Below are positions 34,202 to 43,997 of a stretch of DNA of 64,000 nucleotides, in pieces. Numbering within the stretch: position 1 is the first letter of the stretch; the number at the start of each line of letters is the position of its first letter. The notes beneath the pieces are model-generated. The model searched no databases and had not been told where the DNA came from. It saw only the letters and a list, made by a program, of their open reading frames with translations. Position numbers and translations under genes: made by a program. Source of the DNA: Lachnospiraceae bacterium (GTDB lineage Bacteria > Bacillota > Clostridia > Lachnospirales > Lachnospiraceae); NCBI GenBank assembly GCA_910574195.1, contig CAJTBF010000011.1:74563-138562 (forward strand), read 5' to 3'.

Positions 34202-37200
34202 CCGTTCTCTTCCCCTTTCCACAATGCCAGAATCTCTTCCTTCGAATATTTTTTCAATTTTCGGTACACAGAACCGTCCAGACGCGCGTCAAATCCACAA
34301 ATTGCCCCGTAGGCACAATAATCGCATCCGGTACTGTCCCCCAGTTCATAGGGCATTGCATCCGCCTCTCCTCTGGCAATTCGCTGTTTCAATTCCGCTT
34401 CCTTTTTTTCCGTATAATGTAAAAGCAGCAAAAAATCCTCAAAAGACAACACTTTAGATCTTTCCGTCATCCCCCCGTCCTTATTTTTTCCGATCGGATG
34501 CAGATAAGAAGCGCCGTTTAGATTTTTCTCCAGGTGCCCGATCACTCTCTTGTCTGCATTCACCAGGCCGTCCAAACGCAGTTCTTTGAGAATCTTTGTC
34601 TCCAAAAGCCGGTCATCCTCTTCTTTTTCCACAAAGGGATCCTGCATCCGGTAATAGAAAATTCCGGCCGGAATGATCTCCCTCTCTGTATCGCCTGTCT
34701 CTTCACAACGTATCTGCTCCTTCTCCTGTTCCAATTCCATGGCGGCGTGCAGATACACCGGAAGCTGCATCTGCAGTCCATGGTAAAACGCGGTGATATC
34801 AAAACTTTTCCTTCCTGTCTTATAGTCCGTTACCTTCACATATACCGACGTCTCATCCTCATACGTATCCACACGGTCAATTTTTCCGCTTCCAAACTTC
34901 AATTCATAGCCGCTGGGGCGGAAATCACCGCTCTCCATCTGCTTCGTCAACGCCCACACCGAACGCCGGATCAGATTCTTAATCCGTACAATCAGATGAG
35001 TATTCCGGGCGGTGCTGTACAATACGGTACTGCCGTAATCTGCAATACTCTCCTCCACACTCTCCTCAATCAACCGCTCCCGCTGCTCCTCGGGAAGTTC
35101 TCCCCAATCCATCTGTTTTGCCTCTGCTTTCCTGGAAAAATACTCCATCGACTTGTGTGCAATATTCCCCAGATCCATGGAAGCAAATTGATAGATCTCC
35201 CTGTCACAGAGACGAAGCCCGTATGTCAGGAAATGTGCGTAGGCACAGGATGCAAAACGTTCCAGTCTTGTCACGCTGATCCGGGATGAATCTCCAAATA
35301 GAACCTGCGCCGTTTTTTCCGTCAAACGTTCCGGCTCTCTCCGGTAAAACGCAGCATCCAGAATTTTTTTCAGTTCCCCTTCTTTTCCCCCCTCTTTCTC
35401 CTGCCGCCGATACCAGGAATACAGTTCCTTCCACTGTGCATCCAGCCCCTGTCTGCGGTTTTGTATCCCCTTTGCCAGCTGCATCACCCCGATCTGTCCG
35501 GTCAGTTCTTTTTCCGACAGGCTTTGCCGCTCCTCATCCTGTATCCGTAGACCCGGAAACAGACGGATCACCTCCTGCATCAGATAGGCCGGACGCAGCG
35601 CTTTTCCATCGGAAGATACTTTACTGCATGACAGATATAACCTCTCGGACGGTTTGGTCAGATTCAAATATAAATAAAATTTTTGTATATAAGTTTTCTC
35701 CTTTGCCCCCGGTGAAAGCGATAATTTTCTCCTGGCAAACTGCTCCCGGTCCCGTTCCGACAACAATCCTCCCTTCCCCAGCTTTCCCGGAAGAAATGTA
35801 TCATTCGCTCCCATAAAAAACAGGACGCGCAGATGATCCAGTCTGGTCCGCTCCATATCCCCGATAATGACCTGATCCAGACTTGGCGGAATCACGCCTA
35901 CTTTTGCCTCTTCCAGTCCGGCATCTAAAAGTTCACAGTATTCCTGCAGGGAAACGACTTCTTCTCCCAGAAGCTCCACAAATTTGTCAAACAAATCAAT
36001 TACGATCCGATAAATCTGGGAATATTCTTTGGCAAGTGCAAATTCCTTCTCTTCCTGAAACTGCAGTTCCCTTTCTCGAATCTGTTCCTGCACCTGTTCC
36101 TGTACAAAAAACGCATAAACCGCCCGTGTAATATCACTCACCGTCTTCTTTCGTTTCCTTAAAATCACGACAAGACCGTCCAACTTTTCTACAAATCGAA
36201 CACGCAGCCCGTTCAATTGCGCGAGTTCTTCCGCCTCACAATTCCGCGGCCTTTGAACCCATTGAGACTTCCATTTTTTATATCCCCGGATTCCCAATGC
36301 AAGTACATAATTCTCCAGACGATCCACCTCTCCCCGCTCGAACCCGGTCATACCGGTGCGAAGAAAACGAAACACGCTCTCATAAGAAAAGTTTTGCTCC
36401 ATCATATCCAGCAGACTTCGCACATACTCCACAAAAGCATTTAATAAAATACTTTTCTTATGATCCATAAATATTGGAATATGATACGCGGCACAAGCTC
36501 TCTCCAGATGTATCGCATAATTCTCGATATCACTGACGATCACCGCCATATCCCGGTATCGGTATCCTGCTTCCCGTACCAGTCTGCGCATCTTAGACGC
36601 CACAAATTCCGCCTCTTCCCTTGGATTTTTTGCCGCATGCATGGAAACGGACTGGTAATGCGGCGCTTCCCCATCCATAGAATCACTTTTCTCCGATACA
36701 AACTGTTTTTTATTGTGACGGAACAATTCGGATTCCAAAAATCCAAGTTCCGGATTCTCCCGGAAACGCCAGAGTGGTTTCTCATACAGGTAAACCGGCT
36801 CCTCCACGAACGTCCGCTGCTCTCCCGCAATTTTTGTCAATGTCTCCACGGTCTGTTTACTGACGGCAAACAATTGATAAGGATGCCGGCAGACAAACGG
36901 ATCTTCTCCCTCTTCCATCACAACCGTAAGAAATACTTTTTTGCACACCTTCATCAACTCTCCCAGCAGCCGGTTCTGCACCGGTGTAAAACCGGTAAAA
37001 CCATCCAGTACCACAACACTGTTCTTCAACAGGTTGGAGTACGGCACACAAGTACACAAAACTTCCAGAAGCTCCTCCTTCGTAATATACCGGTCTGCCA
37101 GGTATTGTTCAAATCCCTCATAAACCTTGCGAATATCTGCCAGTTTATAGTACAGATAGCTTTCCGGTTCCAGAGTATCCAGAAGAGAATCCAGTTCTTC

Positions 37201-37608
37201 CACTTTGATCCCATACTGTGTGAATTCAGAAATCACAGATTTCACTTCACTGATATATCCCTGCTTTTTCAGATTTTTTCCAAATACTTTCAACTCTTCC
37301 TGACAGGAACCTGCGATTTTCCGCAGGATCAGATTTTTCCCCTCATCATCCAGAACCTGTCTTGTCCCCTTTCCCAGTTCTTCAAACACCCGGTGGGAAA
37401 GACGTACAAAACTTAATACGTCAATGTTCATAATCCCTCCGCGGGGATGGGCCATACACAATTCCTTCTGTGTCTGCATGGTAAATTGTTCCGGCACAAG
37501 TACCAGATAATTAGTCTGTGGATACAGCCGGGATTCTTCAATGATCCGCCGATACACATATTCCGATTTTCCCGCTCCTGCATTTCCAAAAATAAACTGT
37601 AATGACAT
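34198..37608 (-). CDS. addB: ATP-dependent helicase/nuclease (deoxyribonuclease) subunit B
   Basis: 1136 residues, typical AddB. It begins MSLQFIFGNAGAGKSEYVYR with an intact Walker A. The C-terminal nuclease has VKVTDYKTGRKSFD, and the 4Fe-4S cluster cysteines lie in FASCAYAHFLTYGL (first Cys) and GCDYCAYGAICGFD (last three). It pairs with AddA in double-strand break repair and Chi recognition. ATG 37608 is preceded by a perfect AAGGAGG; the frame to 37716 is non-conserved. It is transcribed ahead of addA, the usual order. Confidence 0.97.
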   Translation of the reverse strand: MSLQFIFGNAGAGKSEYVYRRIIEESRLYPQTNYLVLVPEQFTMQTQKELCMAHPRGGIMNIDVLSFVRLSHRVFEELGKGTRQVLDDEGKNLILRKIAGSCQEELKVFGKNLKKQGYISEVKSVISEFTQYGIKVEELDSLLDTLEPESYLYYKLADIRKVYEGFEQYLADRYITKEELLEVLCTCVPYSNLLKNSVVVLDGFTGFTPVQNRLLGELMKVCKKVFLTVVMEEGEDPFVCRHPYQLFAVSKQTVETLTKIAGEQRTFVEEPVYLYEKPLWRFRENPELGFLESELFRHNKKQFVSEKSDSMDGEAPHYQSVSMHAAKNPREEAEFVASKMRRLVREAGYRYRDMAVIVSDIENYAIHLERACAAYHIPIFMDHKKSILLNAFVEYVRSLLDMMEQNFSYESVFRFLRTGMTGFERGEVDRLENYVLALGIRGYKKWKSQWVQRPRNCEAEELAQLNGLRVRFVEKLDGLVVILRKRKKTVSDITRAVYAFFVQEQVQEQIRERELQFQEEKEFALAKEYSQIYRIVIDLFDKFVELLGEEVVSLQEYCELLDAGLEEAKVGVIPPSLDQVIIGDMERTRLDHLRVLFFMGANDTFLPGKLGKGGLLSERDREQFARRKLSLSPGAKEKTYIQKFYLYLNLTKPSERLYLSCSKVSSDGKALRPAYLMQEVIRLFPGLRIQDEERQSLSEKELTGQIGVMQLAKGIQNRRQGLDAQWKELYSWYRRQEKEGGKEGELKKILDAAFYRREPERLTEKTAQVLFGDSSRISVTRLERFASCAYAHFLTYGLRLCDREIYQFASMDLGNIAHKSMEYFSRKAEAKQMDWGELPEEQRERLIEESVEESIADYGSTVLYSTARNTHLIVRIKNLIRRSVWALTKQMESGDFRPSGYELKFGSGKIDRVDTYEDETSVYVKVTDYKTGRKSFDITAFYHGLQMQLPVYLHAAMELEQEKEQIRCEETGDTEREIIPAGIFYYRMQDPFVEKEEDDRLLETKILKELRLDGLVNADKRVIGHLEKNLNGASYLHPIGKNKDGGMTERSKVLSFEDFLLLLHYTEKKEAELKQRIARGEADAMPYELGDSTGCDYCAYGAICGFDARLDGSVYRKLKKYSKEEILALWKGEENG

Positions 37609-37756
37609 CGTCCGCCTCCTTCTGCCGCGTATGCTTTGCTGTTCTCCTGCATCTATGTTACGATTGTCCCTCCCTGATTGCAACCCTTTTTCAAAAGTTC
37701 GCAAGTCCGTTCTCATGGAATATTACTGTTCACACCCTACGGGCGCTACCAGGGCA

Positions 37757-37798
37757 CAAAAACAGGCAACCGTCCCAAAAAGAACCATTGCCTGTGCT
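37757..37798 (-). terminator. Terminator of the ung operon
   Basis: Minus strand ACAGGCAA (37795-37788) pairs with TTGCCTGT (37769-37762), followed by TTTTTGTG. It lies 47 bases after the ung stop and before addB. Confidence 0.75.
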
Positions 37799-37842
37799 CT
37801 GTAAATCAAATATTTTCTTTTTTGTCTTCAAAATACCTTTTC

Positions 37843-38508
37843 CTAAATCTGCCAGTCTATGGGTTCCATACCGTGAGATTCCAAAAATGCATTGGTTTGA
37901 CTGAACGGCCTGCTTCCAAAGAAACCACGGTACGCGGATAATGGGCTGGGATGAGGGGCTTTCAAAATTAGATGCTGCGAATTGTCCAGCATTTTTGCCT
38001 TTTTCTGCGCCGGACTTCCCCAGAGGATGAATACCATCGGCCGAGCCTGCGCGTTCAGCGCCAGAATTGCCGCATCGGTAAACTCTTCCCATCCAATTCC
38101 CCGATGAGAATTGGCCTGATGCGCCCGCACCGTCAAAACTGTATTTAACATCAATACTCCCTGCTGGGCCCATTTTGTCAGACAACCATGATTGGGAATA
38201 CTGCACCCAAGATCATCATGCAGTTCCTGATAAATATTGACGAGAGACGGCGGGATCTCTACCCCTTTCTGCACGGAAAAGCAGAGCCCGTGCGCCTGCC
38301 CGTTGTTATGATAAGGATCCTGTCCCAGAATGACCACCTTTACCTCTTTCAGCGGAGTCAGATGAAATGCATTAAAGATATCGTTTGCCGGCGGAAAAAT
38401 CTGCTGTGTCCGATACTCCTGATTGACCGTATCAAATAATTTTTTGTAATAGGGCTTTTTAAATTCCCCTTTCAGCGCTTCATACCAATCTCCATTAATT
38501 CCCGCCAT
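37843..38508 (-). CDS. ung: Uracil-DNA glycosylase (family 1)
   Basis: 221 residues, normal for Ung. The water-activating motif GQDPYH (Asp64), GVLMLNTVLTVR and the minor-groove loop HPSPLSAYRGFFG are all intact. It removes uracil from DNA at the start of base excision repair. AGGAAAGG precedes ATG 38508. It is the last gene of the unit with hisH and hisF (27-base gap to hisF), an unrelated grouping. Confidence 0.97.
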   Translation of the reverse strand: MAGINGDWYEALKGEFKKPYYKKLFDTVNQEYRTQQIFPPANDIFNAFHLTPLKEVKVVILGQDPYHNNGQAHGLCFSVQKGVEIPPSLVNIYQELHDDLGCSIPNHGCLTKWAQQGVLMLNTVLTVRAHQANSHRGIGWEEFTDAAILALNAQARPMVFILWGSPAQKKAKMLDNSQHLILKAPHPSPLSAYRGFFGSRPFSQTNAFLESHGMEPIDWQI

Positions 38509-38535
38509 ATTTCCTTTCCTCCTTGCCCCGTTCCT

Positions 38536-39297
38536 TCACAGACGCACCGGAATACCTTCCCTGTTCAGGTATTCCTTTACTTCCTGTATCTCCAGTTCCT
38601 TATAATGAAACAACGATGCCGCCAACGCTGCGTCCGCCTTTCCCTCCGCCAGCGCATCTTTAAAATGTGACAATGTCCCGGCGCCGCCGGATGCAATCAC
38701 AGGAATGGAAACATGTTCAGCAATCTTTCGCGTCAGTTCCAGATCGTACCCTGCTTTTGTTCCGTCACAATCCATACTGGTCAACAAAATCTCTCCTGCG
38801 CCAAGCTGCTCTACTTTTTCCGCCCAGACAACCGCATCCATCCCCACATCAATCCGGCCTCCGTTCTTATAAATATTCCAGCCGCTTCCGTCGGCTCTTT
38901 TCTTGGCGTCAATGGCCACCACCACACACTGGCTTCCAAACTTTTCCGCGGCCGCCCGAATCAGTTCCGGCGTATTGATAGCGGATGAATTAATAGAAAT
39001 CTTATCCGCTCCCTCCCGCAGCAGCACCCGGAAATCTTCTACCGTCCGAATCCCGCCGCCCACGGTAAACGGGATAAAGACACATTCCGCCACTTTCCGA
39101 ACCATATCCACTACCGTTCCCCGCTCATCGGAAGACGCTGTGATATCCAGAAAGATCAATTCGTCCGCCCCCGCCTTATCATAGGCCTTTGCAATCTCTA
39201 CCGGATCTCCGGCATCCTTTAAATCCACAAAATTAACCCCTTTGACTACCCGTCCCGCATTCACATCCAGACAGGGAATGATTCTCTTTGTAAACAT
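38536..39297 (-). CDS. hisF: Imidazole glycerol phosphate synthase cyclase subunit
   Basis: 253 residues, standard HisF. The barrel shows [19 protein letters not shown] with catalytic Asp11, the second catalytic Asp in [15 protein letters not shown], and phosphate loops TVGGGIRT and IASGGAG. It uses ammonia from HisH to close the imidazole ring, giving IGP and AICAR. It starts 27 bases after hisH stops. No other his genes are in the window. Confidence 0.97.
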   Translation of the reverse strand: MFTKRIIPCLDVNAGRVVKGVNFVDLKDAGDPVEIAKAYDKAGADELIFLDITASSDERGTVVDMVRKVAECVFIPFTVGGGIRTVEDFRVLLREGADKISINSSAINTPELIRAAAEKFGSQCVVVAIDAKKRADGSGWNIYKNGGRIDVGMDAVVWAEKVEQLGAGEILLTSMDCDGTKAGYDLELTRKIAEHVSIPVIASGGAGTLSHFKDALAEGKADAALAASLFHYKELEIQEVKEYLNREGIPVRL

Positions 39298-39324
39298 GCC
39301 TCTTTCTCCTGTTCTCTGCCACTC

Positions 39325-39930
39325 TTATAGTTCCACAAAATTTCTCAGAATCTGTAAACCGATGTCTCCGCTCTTCTCCGGATGGAACTGGCAGGCAAAT
39401 ACATTTCCTTTTTCCACAGAAGCATGTATGGAAACACCATACATTATAGAGGCTTTCACGATCTCCTCCTGCTCTGCTTCCAGATAGTAAGAATGCACAA
39501 AGTAGACGAACGCCCCCTCCGGCACACCCCGGAACAATCTGCCGGTATGAGTAAGATGTAGAGAATTCCATCCCATGTGTGGAATCTTCAGGTCGTCCTT
39601 TGCCGGAATCCGAAGAATCTTTCCCGGCAGAATTCCCAAACCTTCCACCCCCGGCGCCTCTTCACTGCCGGAGAATAAAAGCTGTAAGCCCAGACAGATT
39701 CCCAAAAACGGTGTCTGTCTGTCTGTCACTTCCCGAATCACAGACACAAGCCCTCTGTGGTGCAGATGCTCCATGGCATCCCCGAATGCCCCCACGCCCG
39801 GAAGCACCACCTTGTCCGCCGCAAGAATCTCCTGCGGACGATCCGTGATTTTCACATCCTGCCCCAAAAAAAGCAGCGCCTTTTCTACACTTTTGATATT
39901 TCCCGCACCATAATCTATGATTGCGATCAT
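39325..39930 (-). CDS. hisH: Imidazole glycerol phosphate synthase glutaminase subunit
   Basis: 201 residues of the class I glutamine amidotransferase fold: VVLPGVGAFGDAM, nucleophile elbow LGICLGLQLLF with Cys79, and the His-Glu pair in CQFHPEKSG near the C-terminus. It releases ammonia from glutamine for HisF. AGGTAAGAGGG precedes the start. It lies between the sodium:alanine symporter and hisF; the separation of hisHF from the rest of a his operon is notable. Confidence 0.97.
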   Translation of the reverse strand: MIAIIDYGAGNIKSVEKALLFLGQDVKITDRPQEILAADKVVLPGVGAFGDAMEHLHHRGLVSVIREVTDRQTPFLGICLGLQLLFSGSEEAPGVEGLGILPGKILRIPAKDDLKIPHMGWNSLHLTHTGRLFRGVPEGAFVYFVHSYYLEAEQEEIVKASIMYGVSIHASVEKGNVFACQFHPEKSGDIGLQILRNFVEL

Positions 39931-39996
39931 TCCCTCTTACCTCCACATTCTTTCCCGCACACTTCTCTGCCAAAAATACCGTGCAAAACGTTACGT

Positions 39997-41397
39997 TTAT
40001 CTTTCCCCCATCCCCGTTTTGACAACCGGAATCTCCGTCTCGTCTTTTGCATCCAGATGATTGATATACTTTCTCGTCTCGCTTACAATGACAGGCGACA
40101 ACAGCAGTACGGCAATCAGGTTCGGAATGGCCATCAGCGCATTCAGAATATCGGCAACCTTCCACACCAGATCCAGCGCCAATACCGGCGCGATAGCTGC
40201 CACCACGATATACAGGGCACGATACGGAATCAACCCGGTTTTTCCCGCAAAATATTCCACACACCGTTCTCCGTAATAGGCCCATCCCAGAATCGTGGAA
40301 TATGCAAATGAAATAATTCCCACCACAAGAATCACCGGCCCCAGATACGGAATCTGTGAAAATGCCATGGAAGTCAACACACCGCCGTTGTCAATCTCAT
40401 TTGCATTGATGGCCGGGTTTTTCATAATCGTTGTCACAAGCACCAGACCTGTCATAAGACAGACCACCACCGTATCCCAGAAAGTTCCCGTGGAGGAAAC
40501 CAACGCCTGACGTACCGGATTTCTTGTCTGCGCCGCAGCCGCAGCAATGGGAGCCGAACCCATACCGGATTCGTTGGAGAACAATCCCCTTGCAACACCA
40601 TACTGGATTGCAAGACGGATTCCGCCGCCTACCAGACCGCCTGCCGCTGCTCCCGGCGTAAACGCTAATTTCAGAATCGTCCCAATGGCCGGAAGAATAA
40701 AGTCATAGTTGATACACAGAATAATAATACATCCAATCACATAAAATACCGCCATAAACGGAACCAGTCTTTCACAAACCCGGGCAATACTCTTAATTCC
40801 TCCAAAGATGACTACCGCCGTCAGAGCCGCAACCAAAACACCCACAACCCATTCCGGAACATTCAAATTCTCCTTACACACCGTGGCAATTGCACTTACT
40901 TGTGTTGCACACCCGATTCCAAAAGAAGCAAATCCGGCAAACACTGCAAAAATCACTCCCAGCCACTTCATGTTCAGCCCACGCTCCAATGCATACATGG
41001 CGCCGCCCTGCATTCTTCCGTCCTCTGTCTTCACCCGATACTTTACCGCGATCAGAGATTCTCCGTACTTCGTCGCAATTCCAAATACACCGGTAAGCCA
41101 GCACCATAATACGGCTCCCGGTCCACCCAAAGCAATGGCAGTCCCCACGCCGATGATATTCCCGGTACCGATTGTGGAAGCCAATGCCGTGGAAAGCGCG
41201 CCAAACTGACTGACCTCTCCTTCCGCATCGGGATCTTTTGCAACGGAAAGTTTAATTCCCTGCGTAATCGTTCTCTTCTGAATGAACCCGGTTCGAATTG
41301 TCAAAAATACATGAGTGCCGAGAAGCAGAAAGATCATCCACCATCCCCACACAAAATCATCAAGCCACACAATTGCCGAACTAATTGTCTCTAACAT
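39997..41397 (-). CDS. Sodium:alanine/glycine symporter (AGCS family)
   Basis: 466 residues with about ten or eleven membrane helices. The family signatures are FGALSTALASTIGTGNIIGV near residue 80, MQGGAMYALERGLNMKWLG, SIARVCERLVPFMAVFYV and ESGMGSAPIAAAAAQT. It imports alanine or glycine with sodium. ATG 41397 has GAGGAG upstream; the frame to 41505 has no conserved residues. It precedes hisH by 66 bases on the same strand. Substrate is by family only. Confidence 0.93.
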   Translation of the reverse strand: MLETISSAIVWLDDFVWGWWMIFLLLGTHVFLTIRTGFIQKRTITQGIKLSVAKDPDAEGEVSQFGALSTALASTIGTGNIIGVGTAIALGGPGAVLWCWLTGVFGIATKYGESLIAVKYRVKTEDGRMQGGAMYALERGLNMKWLGVIFAVFAGFASFGIGCATQVSAIATVCKENLNVPEWVVGVLVAALTAVVIFGGIKSIARVCERLVPFMAVFYVIGCIIILCINYDFILPAIGTILKLAFTPGAAAGGLVGGGIRLAIQYGVARGLFSNESGMGSAPIAAAAAQTRNPVRQALVSSTGTFWDTVVVCLMTGLVLVTTIMKNPAINANEIDNGGVLTSMAFSQIPYLGPVILVVGIISFAYSTILGWAYYGERCVEYFAGKTGLIPYRALYIVVAAIAPVLALDLVWKVADILNALMAIPNLIAVLLLSPVIVSETRKYINHLDAKDETEIPVVKTGMGER

Positions 41398-41562
41398 CTG
41401 TTTTCTCCTCTCTATTTCCTCTCTCTCATTCCCAAAATATTTCCCCAGCCGGTTTCTGTCTTCGCCCCTCAGGCGCTCCGTCATCTGCATCCCCGCCGCC
41501 CACATAGCAGCGCACCGGGTTCTCTGTACTTCAACACATCATTATATTAAAGTTCAGAATTG

Positions 41563-41613
41563 AAAAAAAGGCATACATGTTACCGACTGTTGCCAGTTGG
41601 CACGAAGTATGCC
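41563..41613 (-). terminator. Terminator of the ABC transporter/two-component operon
   Basis: Minus strand GGCATAC (41613-41607) pairs with GTATGCC (41576-41570), followed by seven T residues. It lies 31 bases after the histidine kinase stop. Confidence 0.75.
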
Positions 41614-41643
41614 ATAACAAAATGTATTTTACATCATTTTCTT

Positions 41644-43143
41644 CTATTTTTCAAGATTTTTCGTCTCTTCCCTGTAATTTTCTGCGTCCAGTTCGAACCA
41701 GAATTCCACGCCATTGTCAAAATTGCATACCCCATATTGCTGATGAAACGATTCCATGATCGCCCGGACAATGGAAAGACCGATTCCATTCCCTCCATAT
41801 TCCCTTGTATGCGCTTTATCTACTTTGTAGAACTTATCCCACAACCTGGAAAGATCTTCTTCGGGGATCTGTGCGCCGCTGTTGAATACCGTGACCCGCA
41901 CCAGGTTTCCTTTTGGAATCACCCGGATCTCAATTCGCTTTTCATAGTCCACATGATGGAGCGCATTGGTCAGATAGTTTCGGAATACCTGCTCTGTCTT
42001 AAATTCATCCGCCCATACAAACACTTTCTCATCCGCAATAAAATCTACCGTCGCCCCGGCCTGCTGAATCAGAATCTCACAGCTCGCCAGAACGCCCTGA
42101 ATCAGACGCACCACATCAAAGCGCTCCACTTCCAGTTCTTCCGCACCAAATTCCAACTGATTTAATGTCAGAAGGTTTCGTACCATCTGCGTCATCTTGT
42201 TTGCTTCGTCCATGATCACATCACAATAAAATTCCCGGCTTTCCGGATCCTCGCTGATCCCCTCTTTCAATCCTTCCGCATACCCCTGGATCAACGCAAT
42301 CGGAGTTTTCAGCTCATGAGAAACATTTCCCAGAAATTCTGTCCGCATGTTCTCCATCTTTTCTTTCTGCTGAATGTCTTTCTGCAATTGATTGTTCGCC
42401 CGCTTTAACTCCGATATCGTTCTCTCTAATTTTCGGGACATACTGTTAAAATTCTCACCCAGAATTCCGATCTCATCCCGGCCGCCTCCCGTATATTTTA
42501 CATCGAAGTCGAGATCCGCCATTCGCTTGGAAAGAGCCGCCAGTTCCAGAATCGGTTCCGTAATCTTCCGGGAAAAAAACCAGACGAGCAGCGCGCCAAA
42601 CAGCATGGTCACAATCCCTACATAAATCAGAAATTTATTGGCCAGTCCGGCGCTGTCCCGAATACTCTCCAACGGACTTTGCAGCAAAAACAGAGAACCG
42701 TCCGAGAGTTCTCCGAACATCTCCAGATAACGGTCCTTTCGATGCTGAAAATCTTCCGCCTTATAAATCACATAGTTCTCTTCTTTTTCCAGAAGTTCTC
42801 CCTGGTTTTTGCCTGTCAGATAGCCAAAAATCGGCGCCGGAAGCGTTCCCTCCCTGACCTGCTCTGTCTGAAGAACGACTCCCTTTTCCTGATTGGCCAC
42901 GGTAACAGATATATTCGCCCGTTCACTTTCTGTCTGCAGTTCCCGTTGTACCTCTTTCTCCTGCCACAACGCCTCATCCTCGACCGCCGTGCCAAGCATC
43001 TGATACATCCCAATCATATCCGCCTTCTTATGGGCAAGGTAATACCGTCCCAGAAAACTGGAATTCATCACAAAAATCATTACAAAAATTGTGGCAAGCA
43101 ATCCTAGAAATACTGCAATCAACTGACGTTTGATTGAATTCAT
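41644..43143 (-). CDS. Sensor histidine kinase (OmpR-partner type)
   Basis: 499 residues: membrane helix 1 (about 7-28), an extracytoplasmic sensor (about 30-165), helix 2 (about 171-192), HAMP (about 193-245), dimerisation domain with NVSHELKTPIALIQGYAEGL (phospho-acceptor His276) and an ATPase domain (WADEFKTEQVFRNYLTNALHH as N box, VTVFNSG, GGNGIGLSIV as G box). GGAGGATA precedes ATG 43143. It is 49 bases after its response regulator and is the last gene of an operon that starts with an ABC transporter, so it probably senses or controls that transporter's substrate. Confidence 0.92.
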   Translation of the reverse strand: MNSIKRQLIAVFLGLLATIFVMIFVMNSSFLGRYYLAHKKADMIGMYQMLGTAVEDEALWQEKEVQRELQTESERANISVTVANQEKGVVLQTEQVREGTLPAPIFGYLTGKNQGELLEKEENYVIYKAEDFQHRKDRYLEMFGELSDGSLFLLQSPLESIRDSAGLANKFLIYVGIVTMLFGALLVWFFSRKITEPILELAALSKRMADLDFDVKYTGGGRDEIGILGENFNSMSRKLERTISELKRANNQLQKDIQQKEKMENMRTEFLGNVSHELKTPIALIQGYAEGLKEGISEDPESREFYCDVIMDEANKMTQMVRNLLTLNQLEFGAEELEVERFDVVRLIQGVLASCEILIQQAGATVDFIADEKVFVWADEFKTEQVFRNYLTNALHHVDYEKRIEIRVIPKGNLVRVTVFNSGAQIPEEDLSRLWDKFYKVDKAHTREYGGNGIGLSIVRAIMESFHQQYGVCNFDNGVEFWFELDAENYREETKNLEK

Positions 43144-43192
43144 TCTGCGTATCCTCCCTGTTGTTTCATTCAAAAATCACCGGCAGATACGC

Positions 43193-43873
43193 TTATTCTC
43201 CGGTCTCAAACTTATACCCCATCCCCCAGATCGTCTTAATATATTCCCCTTTCTCTCCCAGCTTACTGCGCAGCTTTTTTACATGCGTGTCTATAGTACG
43301 GGCATCCCCAAAGTAGTCGTAATTCCACACATGATTCAAAATCTTTTCCCGTGACAGTGCGATCCCCTGGTTTTCTATAAAATAGGAAAGCAGTTCAAAC
43401 TCTTTAAAACTCAAATCAACCTGTGCCTCGTCAATCTTCACAATATGGGCCGCTTTATCCACCGTAATTCCGCCCGCGTCAATCACATCATTCTTTTCGC
43501 TTCCCAGCGTTCTGCGTAAGATTGCCCCCACTCTCGCTACCAGAATCTTGGGACTGAACGGCTTGGAAATATACTCGTCCACTCCCAGTTCAAACCCCTG
43601 CAGTTCATCCCGCTCGTCCGAACGGGCCGTCAGCATAATCACAGGTACTTTGGAGTGCTCCCGGATTTCCCGGCACACCTGCCAGCCATCGATCTTCGGC
43701 ATCATCACATCCAGAATCACAAGCGCAATCTCCTTCTCCTCATAAAAAAGGTCCATGGCTTCCATACCGTCTCCGGCCTCCAAAACCGTATATCCCTCTC
43801 TGACAAGGAAATCCCGCACCAGTTTACGCATCCTGCTCTCGTCATCCACGACCAAAATCTTAATCTTTTCCAT
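43193..43873 (-). CDS. OmpR/PhoB-family response regulator
   Basis: 226 residues: receiver domain with acidic pair Asp10/Asp11, phospho-acceptor Asp55 (LVILDVMMPKIDGW) and Lys in YISKPFSPKIL, then a winged-helix DNA-binding domain (LSFKEFELLSYFIENQGIALSREKILNHVW..GDARTIDTHVKKLRSKLG). It is encoded between the giant permease and the kinase, which is very probably its partner. Target genes are likely to include its own operon. Confidence 0.94.
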   Translation of the reverse strand: MEKIKILVVDDESRMRKLVRDFLVREGYTVLEAGDGMEAMDLFYEEKEIALVILDVMMPKIDGWQVCREIREHSKVPVIMLTARSDERDELQGFELGVDEYISKPFSPKILVARVGAILRRTLGSEKNDVIDAGGITVDKAAHIVKIDEAQVDLSFKEFELLSYFIENQGIALSREKILNHVWNYDYFGDARTIDTHVKKLRSKLGEKGEYIKTIWGMGYKFETGE

Positions 43874-43997
43874 CTGTCCGTTCTCCCTTTTCGTATTCTC
43901 ACTTATCAGACTTCGAAAATCTCATTTATTAGAGACAGTATACGCAAAAGATATGTTTCTTTTGTGAAATCTCAAAAAAATGATATAAATTTCCTTT

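Noticed and set aside
41398..41560. Glycine riboswitch before the sodium:alanine symporter
   Set aside because: I looked for the glycine aptamer core and found no convincing match; only GC-rich imperfect stems are present.
41563..41613. Promoter element for the alanine symporter
   Set aside because: The hairpin with T-run fits a terminator of the upstream kinase operon better; no good -35 pairs with the TATAAT near 41541.
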